This document shows, in pieces, positions 1-8,142 of a stretch of DNA of 64,000 bases (the first letter of the stretch is position 1; each line of letters opens with the position of its first letter). Made by a program: the position numbers and the translations under genes. The stretch comes from Clostridiales bacterium (GTDB lineage Bacteria > Bacillota > Clostridia > Peptostreptococcales > Acidaminobacteraceae), in assembly GCA_016342415.1 (NCBI GenBank), contig JAEIOD010000016.1:38073-102072 (forward strand), written 5' to 3'. Under the pieces are notes generated by a model, which was not told the DNA's origin, ran no database searches, and was given only the letters and a program-made list of their open reading frames with translations.

Positions 1-5
1 ATTAA

Positions 6-1661
6 ATGAAATTTTTGAGAAAACTTTATGAACAAGTATTTTACTCTGAATATGGAGAGTTGGCAACGACATCAATTTTGGTAACAAGTTTGTTTATTTT
101 TATTTACTTATTTGAAATTCCAGTCATGTCAATGTTGAATAATATGGGGCTATTAAATCTGCCCTATGTTTTCGAGTTTGCATCAATTGTTACGATAATT
201 CTTATCGTTAGTATTTGTAGTCGTGCTATTAGGACTTCTAATGCGTTAAGGATGCTTATTTACACAATTTTTTTTGCTGTATCTGTAGGCGTTTCTTTTA
301 TAGCATTTTCAAATGTCTATTGGTTTGCTGATACAATCAGTTATGAAACCTTAACAGTCTTCTCTTCTTTGAGTAAATTTATATTTTCACTTGGTTTACT
401 AGGAGGTGCTGCAGTACCGCTGACTATTAAAATGAAACAAAAAAAACAAGGTATTGTTCGTTTGATTATCTTAATCATATGGAGTTTTGCAGCTTTTATA
501 ATGTTAAAAATCACCAATAACAGAATGTTGTTGGATATATCTCATATCAGTATTAGATGGTATACCTTATTAGAGTACTTAACGGCGGTTATTTTAATAA
601 TAGCTTTTGCAATACATTTCAGATCTTATACCATTGAAAAGAAAAAGTTTGTATTAAAGTTTATGAATGGTATTGCTATTTTAATCATTGCCCAAGTGGT
701 ACGATTAACTTTTATGAGATATACATTTGTATATCATTTAATCTATAGCTTGTATATGTTTATTGGCTATTACTATCTATATCATTCTCTATTTGAATAT
801 AATATTGTTACACCGGTTAATGAGTTGATTAATGAGGAAAAGCAAATCAAACTATACGCTGAAAACTTAGAAGTCATTGTTGATAGGCGTACAACGGAAA
901 TGAGCAGCAATAACATGCGATTGATTCAAGAAATTGAATATGCAAAAAGTATTCAGCAGTCATTGCTACCTGCTAGAAAAGTAAATTTTAACAAAGTCAT
1001 TTTTACATCGGAATATTTTCCTTGTGAAAGGCTAAGTGGTGATTTCTTCGATATTTATAGGTTAGATGATGATAATATTGGGATGTATGTATTAGATGTG
1101 TCGGGACATGGCGTTTCTGCGGCATTGATGACGATGTTTTGCAACAACTATATCAAATCATCAGAGAAACTTATAATGAAATACAGAGGTTTAAAACCAC
1201 ATAGGAACCTAAAACACTTCTATGAAGAATTTAATAAAATGAATTTTCCTGATGAAATGTACATGGTAATGTTCTTTGCATCTTATAATATTGAAAGTGG
1301 TATCTTAACTTATGCATCTGGTGGTATCAATTGTTACCCTTTATTAATGAGAAAAGATGGTACAAAAGAGTATTTGGATAAGAGCCAAGGTTTTCCTATT
1401 TGCAAGATGAGTGATTTCTTTACACCAACTTATACCAGTGAAACCATTCAATTAACAAAGGGTGATCGAATTATTTTTTACACGGATGGATTGGTTGACA
1501 ATGTTAAGAATGATACTATATCAGAAGAGTTGTTAGAAGAGGTCATGTATAATTACAGAGATTTGAGTTTGAAAAGCCTTAACAATAAAATAAAATCTTA
1601 TATTCACACAGAGGATGGCTCAAATGAAGATGATATAACATATTTCATAATGGAAATATAG
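6..1661 (+). CDS. Membrane-bound PP2C-type (RsbU/SpoIIE) serine phosphatase
   Basis: Likely dephosphorylates an anti-sigma-factor antagonist or similar phosphoserine protein. Residues 1-270 hold about seven hydrophobic segments. A coiled linker (about 275-320) carries the AKSIQQSLLP motif typical of RsbU-like phosphatases. The C-terminal 230 residues are a PP2C/SpoIIE domain, with metal-binding motifs SGDFFD and LDVSGHG and a later FYTDGL. The membrane part differs from the stage II sporulation protein, so this is not SpoIIE itself. The ATG lies five bases from the window edge, so its ribosome site cannot be judged. No anti-sigma or STAS partner is adjacent on the right; one could lie to the left. 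A terminator follows about 110 bp downstream. Confidence 0.85.
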   Translation: MKFLRKLYEQVFYSEYGELATTSILVTSLFIFIYLFEIPVMSMLNNMGLLNLPYVFEFASIVTIILIVSICSRAIRTSNALRMLIYTIFFAVSVGVSFIAFSNVYWFADTISYETLTVFSSLSKFIFSLGLLGGAAVPLTIKMKQKKQGIVRLIILIIWSFAAFIMLKITNNRMLLDISHISIRWYTLLEYLTAVILIIAFAIHFRSYTIEKKKFVLKFMNGIAILIIAQVVRLTFMRYTFVYHLIYSLYMFIGYYYLYHSLFEYNIVTPVNELINEEKQIKLYAENLEVIVDRRTTEMSSNNMRLIQEIEYAKSIQQSLLPARKVNFNKVIFTSEYFPCERLSGDFFDIYRLDDDNIGMYVLDVSGHGVSAALMTMFCNNYIKSSEKLIMKYRGLKPHRNLKHFYEEFNKMNFPDEMYMVMFFASYNIESGILTYASGGINCYPLLMRKDGTKEYLDKSQGFPICKMSDFFTPTYTSETIQLTKGDRIIFYTDGLVDNVKNDTISEELLEEVMYNYRDLSLKSLNNKIKSYIHTEDGSNEDDITYFIMEI

Positions 1662-1772
1662 TTTTTGAAATGTGAATGAGTTGTAACAAATACGTATTTT
1701 TTTGTCATAAGCTTATTACATAATAAACACAGACGAAAAGTATCTTTTAAGAATTTTATATATGATATTGCG

Positions 1773-1818
1773 AAAAGACCTGGATTGGCTATATAGCTAG
1801 TTTTCAAGGGTCTTTTTT
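1773..1818 (+). terminator. Intrinsic terminator after the PP2C phosphatase gene
   Basis: AAAAGACC (1773-1780) pairs with GGTCTTTT (1809-1816) and runs into a T-tract. The loop is long, but position and orientation fit. Confidence 0.65.
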
Positions 1819-1820
1819 AT

Positions 1821-1862
1821 AATATTCTGACAGTTGATGTGATGAATATATCCTACTATAAT
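1821..1862 (+). promoter_or_regulatory. Promoter of first peptide-binding gene with overlapping CodY-like box
   Basis: The -35 TTGATG (1834-1839) and -10 TATAAT (1857-1862) are 17 bp apart. Immediately upstream and overlapping the -35, 1821-1835 reads AATATTCTGACAGTT, which matches 12 of 15 positions of the known CodY box AATTTTCWGAAAATT. CodY control is inferred; the promoter hexamers are seen directly. Confidence 0.7.
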
Positions 1863-1915
1863 TGCAGGTGACAATAAGAGCCTTAACAGGCAAACTAATC
1901 TAAAGGGGGATTACA

Positions 1916-3688
1916 ATGTTTAAAAAATCATTGATTTTACTTCTTACTGTAATTTTAGCATTATCAGCTGTTTTAGTTGGTTGTGGTGGAAACAACAATG
2001 AGAATGTAAATGATACAACAAATGAAACAACAAACGCTACTGACAATGCAACAGAGAATACAAACAATTCTACAAATGATGCTACAGTAGAAGACAATAC
2101 AGCGGAATTAGAAGCTGCTGCTGAAACTAATCCAGCAATCAACAGAGGTAACGTACTTACAGTTGCTGAAACTGGATTTGATGGTATTTTCAATCCAATC
2201 TTATACTCAAACAAAACAGATGCTAATATTACTGATTTAGTATTCAACGGTTTGATCAAAGTTAACAAGAATGGTGAGTATGTACCTGATGTTGCTACTT
2301 GGGAAGTATCTGAAGATAAGTTAACTTATACTTTCAGCATTACTCCAGGAATCAAATTCCACAATGGTGAAGAGTTAACTTCTGACGACGTTGCTTTTAC
2401 ATTCTATTCAATTGCTGATCCTGATTATGTAGGTGCAAGAGGACCTGCTGTATCTGATATCGTAGGTGTTGAATCATATAGAAGTGGTGAAGCTGAAGCA
2501 ATCGAAGGTATCAACGTAATTGATGATTACACAATTGCTTTCACAATTGAAGAGCCAAATGTAAAGAAAATTACGGACTTCGGTTATGGAATCTTAAATA
2601 GAGACTACTATGGATTTGAATCAATGGAGGAATTAGAAGCATTAAATGCGACTCCAATGGGTACTGGTCCAATGATGTTCAAAGTTTATGAAGTAGGTCA
2701 ATATGTAGAATTAACTACAAATGATGATTACTTCGAAGGTAGAGCATACGTTGATGGTGTTATCTACAAAGTTGTTCCTGCTGCTACTGCAGCTGCTGCT
2801 GTAAACGCTGGTGACGTTGACGTTGCTCAAGTTTCTGCAAGTTTAGAAAACTATGATACAATGACTGAAGCTGGAATTGCTGAAGTACAAGAATTCTTAG
2901 GAAACTCTTACAGATATATCGGAATCAACTTAAGATTAGAAAAATTCTCTGATAAGAGAGTTAGACAAGCATTATGGTATGGTCTTAACTTAAAAGACTT
3001 TATAGACGCTCAATGGGAAGGTTTTGCTGCACCATGTTTAGCACCAATTTCTCCAGTATCTTGGGCTTATCCTGACACTTCAGAGTTGAACAGTTATGAC
3101 TTCAACCCAGAAAAAGCATCTGCATTATTAGCTGAAGCTGGATGGGTTGATACTGATGGTGATGGAATCTTAGATAAAGATGGCGAAAAGTTATCAATCG
3201 TATGGACTTCATACAATGATGTTGACTGGCCTTTAAACCTAATCGCAGTTGCTAAAGAGAACTGGGGAGCATTAGGTATTGAATTAGAAGGATTATTAAT
3301 GGAGTTTACAGCTGTTTCTGATTTAGTATACGAAAAGCAAGACTTCGAGTTATACAACATGGGTTGGAGCTTAGCTATTGATCCAGATCCAACTGCAATC
3401 TTCGGTGAAGACGCTGATGTTCTTGGTGGATTTAACGCTATTGGTTTCCACCACGAAAGAGCTAACGAGATCTTCAGATTAGGTAGATCTGAATATGATC
3501 AAGCTAAGAGAGCTGAGTTATATGCTGAGTGGGCAAAAATTGCTAACGAAGAAGTTCCTTACATCTTCGTATCAATTGGAACTACAATTAACGGTGTTAA
3601 CAACAGAGTTCACAATTTAGAGTTAGACACTTACGATGGTGTTGCTGCTCAAATTTTAGATATTGAGTTAGATCACTTAAATAAATAA
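1916..3688 (+). CDS. Peptide-binding lipoprotein, SBP family 5, paralogue 1
   Basis: Extracellular substrate-binding protein of an Opp/Dpp-type ABC importer, expected to be lipid-anchored outside the membrane. The signal peptide ends in a lipobox (LVGC, Cys at about 23), followed by an Asn/Thr-rich linker to about residue 60 and then a full family-5 binding domain (590 aa, normal length). Around residues 412-422 lies DTDGDGILDKDGE, an EF-hand/dockerin-like calcium loop also present in the two close paralogues. GGGGGA precedes the ATG by 6 bases. The gene has its own promoter and terminator. Its 5' leader is almost identical to that of the paralogue at 8143, which suggests recent duplication. 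The ligand could be peptides or a related solute. Confidence 0.88.
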   Translation: MFKKSLILLLTVILALSAVLVGCGGNNNENVNDTTNETTNATDNATENTNNSTNDATVEDNTAELEAAAETNPAINRGNVLTVAETGFDGIFNPILYSNKTDANITDLVFNGLIKVNKNGEYVPDVATWEVSEDKLTYTFSITPGIKFHNGEELTSDDVAFTFYSIADPDYVGARGPAVSDIVGVESYRSGEAEAIEGINVIDDYTIAFTIEEPNVKKITDFGYGILNRDYYGFESMEELEALNATPMGTGPMMFKVYEVGQYVELTTNDDYFEGRAYVDGVIYKVVPAATAAAAVNAGDVDVAQVSASLENYDTMTEAGIAEVQEFLGNSYRYIGINLRLEKFSDKRVRQALWYGLNLKDFIDAQWEGFAAPCLAPISPVSWAYPDTSELNSYDFNPEKASALLAEAGWVDTDGDGILDKDGEKLSIVWTSYNDVDWPLNLIAVAKENWGALGIELEGLLMEFTAVSDLVYEKQDFELYNMGWSLAIDPDPTAIFGEDADVLGGFNAIGFHHERANEIFRLGRSEYDQAKRAELYAEWAKIANEEVPYIFVSIGTTINGVNNRVHNLELDTYDGVAAQILDIELDHLNK

Positions 3689-3693
3689 GTCTT

Positions 3694-3723
3694 AAAGCCC
3701 AGCTGATGCTGGGCTTTTTTTTT
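3694..3723 (+). terminator. Strong intrinsic terminator
   Basis: The 10-bp stem AAAGCCCAGC/GCTGGGCTTT with a TGAT loop is followed by nine or more T residues. Confidence 0.92.
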
Positions 3724-4193
3724 CTATGAAAGTCAAAATACGCTTTCTGTAACAATTAAATAATTCAGTTATTTCAAAGTTTACTTAACCTAAAAATTAT
3801 TTTTTATGTGTTAAGAACAGAGTGGAAAATTAACCTTAACAAATTATGATAATCTAAATAAATGAATTTAATTTATAGAACTTGAACAGAAATAAAGCAG
3901 TCAAAAAAAAAAAGGAAGGTCATTTTATTTCGGTTTTGTAACGAAATCGATGTAATTGTTAATAAAAAGACGTTTCTTAGATACATAGAAGACACATCTT
4001 TTTTAACAATTGTTAAATTATTTATGCGGATTAGTAACAATATTCTGACAATTCAGTCGTTTCAATGATTACGTGTTAAATATGTGTTTTTTCAACGGTT
4101 TGACCTTGTCGCCATTACCTTCTAAACTGTAAGTGTACATGTACGAGTATACAAACAAACGCATAGGATATTAATCGAAAAGGAGATGGTAGT
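3724..4193 (+). promoter_or_regulatory. Regulatory intergenic region before the second peptide-binding gene
   Basis: This 470-bp gap has no credible ORF. It holds a perfect 16-bp palindrome, TTTAACAATTGTTAAA (4002-4017), and a CodY-like box at 4039-4053 (AATATTCTGACAATT, 13 of 15 matches). A possible promoter has -35 TTGACC (4100-4105) and -10 TAAACT (4123-4128), 17 bp apart. AGGAG at 4181-4185 precedes the TTG start by eight bases. The first part (about 3724-4000) is A+T-rich and I see no clear element in it. Confidence 0.5.
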
Positions 4194-5960
4194 TTGAAAA
4201 AATCATTAATTATGTTATTAGTTATGGGATTGATTGTGATGACTGTATTAGTAGGCTGTGGGGATACGTCTAATAATACTAACAATGTTGTTGCAAATAA
4301 CCAAGTGGCTGAAGAAAACGAGCCCGCTAATACAAACAATCAAGAAACAGAAGTAAATGAAGAGAACGATGTTCAAGCTGAACTTGAAACATTGGCTGAG
4401 ACAAACCCAGCTATAAGAAGAGGTAATGTATTAACTTATGGTGTTACTGGTTTAGACGGTAAGTTTAATCCTATCTTTTCAGATTCAAAAGATGATAGTG
4501 ATGTTTGCGATCTTATCTTCAACGGTTTAGTAAAAGTTAATAAGAATGGTGAATTTGTACCAGACTTAGCAACGTGGACAGTATCAGAAGATAAGTTAAC
4601 TTATACATTTTCAATCACTGAAGGTGTAAAATATCATAATGGTGATGAACTTAAAGCAGAAGATGTAAGATTCACATATTACACGATTGCCGATCCGGAA
4701 TATGCAGGTGCAAGAGGTCCTGCAGTTGCTGATATCGTTGGTGTGAAGTCATATCAAGCTGGTGAGACAGATACAATCGAAGGTATTACAGTGATTGATG
4801 ATTATACAATTTCTTTTACTATAGAAACTAAAAATGTAAAGAAAATCGCTGATTTTGGTTATGGTATTTTGAACCCGAATTACTATGCTTTCGAAACAAT
4901 GGAAGAATTACAACTTCTAAACAGTACGCCAATGGGTACTGGTCCAATGCAATTCAAGTCTTATGAAGTAGGACAATATGCAGAGTTAACTTCATTTGAT
5001 GATTACTTCTTTGGAAGAGCATATATTGATGGTGTTATTGTTAAAATTGTACCTAATGCTACTGCAGCAGCAGCGATCAACTCAGGTGATATCGATGTTA
5101 TGGAAGTAACAGCAAGCTTAGAAAATTATGACACAATGACAGAAGCTGGTGTAGCTGAGGTTCAAGAATATTTAGGAAACTCTTATAGATACATTGGATT
5201 TAACTTAAGACTTGATAAATTCTCTGATAAGAGAGTAAGACAAGCATTATGGTATGGTCTTAACTTAAAAGACTTTATTGATGCTCAATGGGAAGGTTTT
5301 GCTGCACCATGTCTAGGACCGATTTCACCAGTATCATGGGCATACCCGGATACAACGGAATTAACTAGTTATGATTTTGATCCTGCTAAAGCTGCTGCAC
5401 TTTTAGAAGAAGCTGGCTGGGCAGATACTGATGGTGATGGCGTATTAGATAAAGATGGCGAGAAATTTACAATTGTATGGACATCGTATAACGATGTTGA
5501 TTGGCCTTTAAACTTAATCGCAGTTGCAAAAGAAAACTGGGGCGCATTAGGTATTGAACTTGAAGGTTTGTTAATGGAATTTGCTGCTGTTTCTGATTTA
5601 GTTTATGAGAAACAAGATTTTGAATTATACAACATGGGTTGGTCTTTAGCAATCGATCCAGATCCAACAGCAATCTTCGGAGAAGATGCAGATGCACTTG
5701 GTGGATTTAATGCAATTGGTTTCCATCATGAAAGAGCAAATGAAATCTTTAGATTGGGTAAACAAGAGTATGATCAAGGAAAAAGAGCTGAGTTATATCA
5801 CGAGTGGGCTCAAATTGCCAATGAAGAAGTACCTTACTTATTCGTATCAATAGGTACAGTAATCAATGGTGTGAACAACAGAGTTCATAATCTGGAAATG
5901 GATACTTATGATGGTATTGCAAGTCAAATTTTAGACATTGAATTAGACTACTTAGATTAA
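4194..5960 (+). CDS. Peptide-binding lipoprotein, SBP family 5, paralogue 2
   Basis: Close paralogue of the products at 1916 and 8143, and by eye most of the mature protein is the same. It has a lipobox (LVGC), a low-complexity Asn/Glu linker and a family-5 binding domain with the DTDGDGVLDKDGE calcium-type loop near residue 415. Translation starts at TTG (4194), since AGGAG sits eight bases upstream and no better ATG is available. Codon use differs at many synonymous sites from paralogue 1, so this copy is the older split. A hairpin without a long T-tract lies between it and the next binding-protein gene, so some readthrough is possible. Confidence 0.88.
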   Translation: MKKSLIMLLVMGLIVMTVLVGCGDTSNNTNNVVANNQVAEENEPANTNNQETEVNEENDVQAELETLAETNPAIRRGNVLTYGVTGLDGKFNPIFSDSKDDSDVCDLIFNGLVKVNKNGEFVPDLATWTVSEDKLTYTFSITEGVKYHNGDELKAEDVRFTYYTIADPEYAGARGPAVADIVGVKSYQAGETDTIEGITVIDDYTISFTIETKNVKKIADFGYGILNPNYYAFETMEELQLLNSTPMGTGPMQFKSYEVGQYAELTSFDDYFFGRAYIDGVIVKIVPNATAAAAINSGDIDVMEVTASLENYDTMTEAGVAEVQEYLGNSYRYIGFNLRLDKFSDKRVRQALWYGLNLKDFIDAQWEGFAAPCLGPISPVSWAYPDTTELTSYDFDPAKAAALLEEAGWADTDGDGVLDKDGEKFTIVWTSYNDVDWPLNLIAVAKENWGALGIELEGLLMEFAAVSDLVYEKQDFELYNMGWSLAIDPDPTAIFGEDADALGGFNAIGFHHERANEIFRLGKQEYDQGKRAELYHEWAQIANEEVPYLFVSIGTVINGVNNRVHNLEMDTYDGIASQILDIELDYLD

Positions 5961-5964
5961 TTTC

Positions 5965-5988
5965 AAAGAGTCTAGAAATAGACTCTTT
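5965..5988 (+). terminator. Intercistronic hairpin, weak terminator or mRNA stabiliser
   Basis: A perfect 10-bp stem AAAGAGTCTA/TAGACTCTTT with a GAAA tetraloop. Only a short A/T stretch follows, so it may stabilise the upstream message or attenuate transcription rather than stop it fully. Confidence 0.55.
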
Positions 5989-6025
5989 ATAAACTTTTAA
6001 GCACAACAATAGGGAGGGTAATAAA

Positions 6026-7705
6026 ATGTTAAAAAAAATGTTTACATTGATGTTGGTATTTGCATTAGTCTTCTCATTATTTGTAGGTTGTGGAGAAAAT
6101 AATACTGCTAATAATTCTAATAATGATGCTGTAAATAATACAGACTCAAATAACACTACAACTGATAACACAACAACAGATGATGATTCAACTGATGTAA
6201 CTGAACCGACAGAGGAAATGGTTTTCAACTGGAACCTTGGTGCGACAATTGAAACTTTAGATCCTGGTTTGAGTGCAGCTGTGAACTCAGGACATATTAT
6301 CAACAACACATTTGAAGGTTTGATGAGAGAGGTCGATGGTAAGCCGGTATATGCTATGGCTGATAGTCATGAAGTATCTGAAGATGGTCTGGTTTATACA
6401 TTCCACATCAGAGATGGTATGAAATGGTCAGATGGCAAAGCTGTAACAGCTTTCGATTTTGAATATGCTTGGAACAGAAACACTGATCCTGCTACAGCTT
6501 CAGATTATGCTTGGATTTTTGGTGAGTTTAATTATGACTCATGTAAGGCTATCGATGAGTCTACTTTCGAAGTTGTTTTATCAGCTCCTGCTGATTACTT
6601 TGTGGGACTAACTGGCTTCTCTACCTTATTACCATTAAGACAAGATGCAGTTGAAGCAAAAGCCGATGGTGCTTGGGCGGCAGACCCAACTACAGTTATC
6701 TGTAATGGACCTTATATTTTAACTGAATATGTTCCTGGAGATAGAATTGTTCTAGAAAAGAACCCTATGTATTGGAAAACTGAAGAAGTTAAGATTGATA
6801 AAATCGTCGCTAAAATGATTAATGAAGGTACTGCAGCTTTAGCTGAGTATGAATCAGGCGGATTTGATTTTAATACAACAATTCCACCTGCGGAAGTACC
6901 AAGATTGTTAGTAGAAGATCCTACTTTCAGAATCGAAGCTAGACCGGGTACTTACTACATTAATTTAAATGCAAACCAAGTACCAGAACTACAAGACATT
7001 AGAGTTAGACAGGCTATGTCACTTGTTATAGATAGAATAGCAATTACTGATATGCTCAATTCAGGAAACATTCCAGCAATCAACTTTATTCCTCCGGGAA
7101 TCAAAGATGCAAATGGTGAGGATTTTTCTGATAAAGCATTGGCATATGGTGTTGATATCTATGATATGGACGGCAATATTGCTAAAGCTAAACAACTGAT
7201 GACCGATGCTGGTTTTCCTAATGGCGAAGGATTCCCAACGCTTGAGTATGTAACAAACTCAACTGAAGGTCATTTACTGGTAGCGCAACAAATGCAAGAT
7301 GCATTCCAAACTCAACTAGGGATTAACATGGAAGTATCTTCAATGGAATTTGGTGTATTCCAAGAATTAAGAAAAACACATGAGTTCCAATTGGCTAGAG
7401 GTGGATGGATTGGTGACTACGTTGACCCATTAACATTTATAGGTCTTTATATTACTGGATCACCACTTAACTCTCCAGAATGGTCAAATTTAGACTTTGA
7501 TGCTTTGATAAAAGGTTCTGCTTCAGCTATGGGACAAGAAAGATATGAAATGCTTGCAGAAGCTGAAAAGATTTTAGTTGAAGATGCATGGTTTATTCCA
7601 ATTTACAACTACGTTGATCAAATTCACCAACAAGATTACTTGAAAGGTGTTGAAAGGACAGTTCTTGGTAAATTCTATTTTGGTAGAGCTTATTTAGATA
7701 AATAA
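6026..7705 (+). CDS. Oligopeptide-binding lipoprotein OppA-like, divergent family-5 member
   Basis: Lipid-anchored binding protein for oligopeptide import. The signal peptide ends in FVGC, with an Asn/Thr/Asp linker to about residue 60 and then a family-5 domain of classic OppA type (YTFHIRDGMKWSDGK near residue 125, RVRQAMSLVIDR near 330). It differs from the three neighbouring paralogues in sequence, lacks their DTDGDG loop and is shorter (559 aa). GGGAGG lies eight bases before the ATG. Only 65 bp separate it from the gene before, so it may be partly co-transcribed. It probably gives the shared permease a second ligand range. Confidence 0.87.
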   Translation: MLKKMFTLMLVFALVFSLFVGCGENNTANNSNNDAVNNTDSNNTTTDNTTTDDDSTDVTEPTEEMVFNWNLGATIETLDPGLSAAVNSGHIINNTFEGLMREVDGKPVYAMADSHEVSEDGLVYTFHIRDGMKWSDGKAVTAFDFEYAWNRNTDPATASDYAWIFGEFNYDSCKAIDESTFEVVLSAPADYFVGLTGFSTLLPLRQDAVEAKADGAWAADPTTVICNGPYILTEYVPGDRIVLEKNPMYWKTEEVKIDKIVAKMINEGTAALAEYESGGFDFNTTIPPAEVPRLLVEDPTFRIEARPGTYYINLNANQVPELQDIRVRQAMSLVIDRIAITDMLNSGNIPAINFIPPGIKDANGEDFSDKALAYGVDIYDMDGNIAKAKQLMTDAGFPNGEGFPTLEYVTNSTEGHLLVAQQMQDAFQTQLGINMEVSSMEFGVFQELRKTHEFQLARGGWIGDYVDPLTFIGLYITGSPLNSPEWSNLDFDALIKGSASAMGQERYEMLAEAEKILVEDAWFIPIYNYVDQIHQQDYLKGVERTVLGKFYFGRAYLDK

Positions 7706-7742
7706 TAATGTGTTTCCTAAAATAACACTTATGATGAACTAG

Positions 7743-7777
7743 AACCCCGTTATCTTAAATGATGACGGGTTTTTTTT
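7743..7777 (+). terminator. Intrinsic terminator
   Basis: CCCGTTATC (7746-7754) pairs with GATGACGGG (7761-7769, one G-T pair) and is followed by eight T residues. Confidence 0.9.
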
Positions 7778-8142
7778 GTGGACTTCATAATTGAAAACCT
7801 GACTCATTAGCGGGATATAATTAAAGTTGAAAATGAGCAAATATTAAGTTAGGTAATGTCTTGTTCAACGAGAAAATAATTTGTTTCATAGAAAACGTAT
7901 TCATATCATTTTATTGTTTGACAGTAAATAAAAAATGTTACAAAATCGAAATAATTTAGACTGATTGTTAAGAAAAGCATGCAATACGAGAGTGTTGAGC
8001 CTACAATTTGTTACATTTCTGAAATTTGACGAAATAGTATAAAAATTATATAATACTTCATGTAAGTTGTTTCGAACATGAAACAATTAAACATTGCAAA
8101 CTACGTAGGGTGGTTTGAAAACTAATCTAAGGGGGATTAAGA
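7778..8142 (+). promoter_or_regulatory. Promoter and leader of the fourth binding-protein gene
   Basis: A consensus-like promoter: -35 TTGACG (8026-8031), 17-bp spacer, -10 TATAAT (8049-8054). A CodY-like sequence at 8013-8027 (ACATTTCTGAAATTT, 12 of 15 matches) overlaps the -35. In the transcribed leader TTGTTTC (8067-8073) and GAAACAA (8080-8086) form an inverted repeat. From 8119 the leader repeats the one before the gene at 1916. The first 230 bases (7778-8012) show nothing I can name. Confidence 0.7.

Noticed and set aside
1900..2268. Minus-strand ORFs over the binding-protein genes
   Set aside because: They are shadows of strongly coding plus-strand genes with no ribosome sites or family motifs; similar ones recur over each paralogue.
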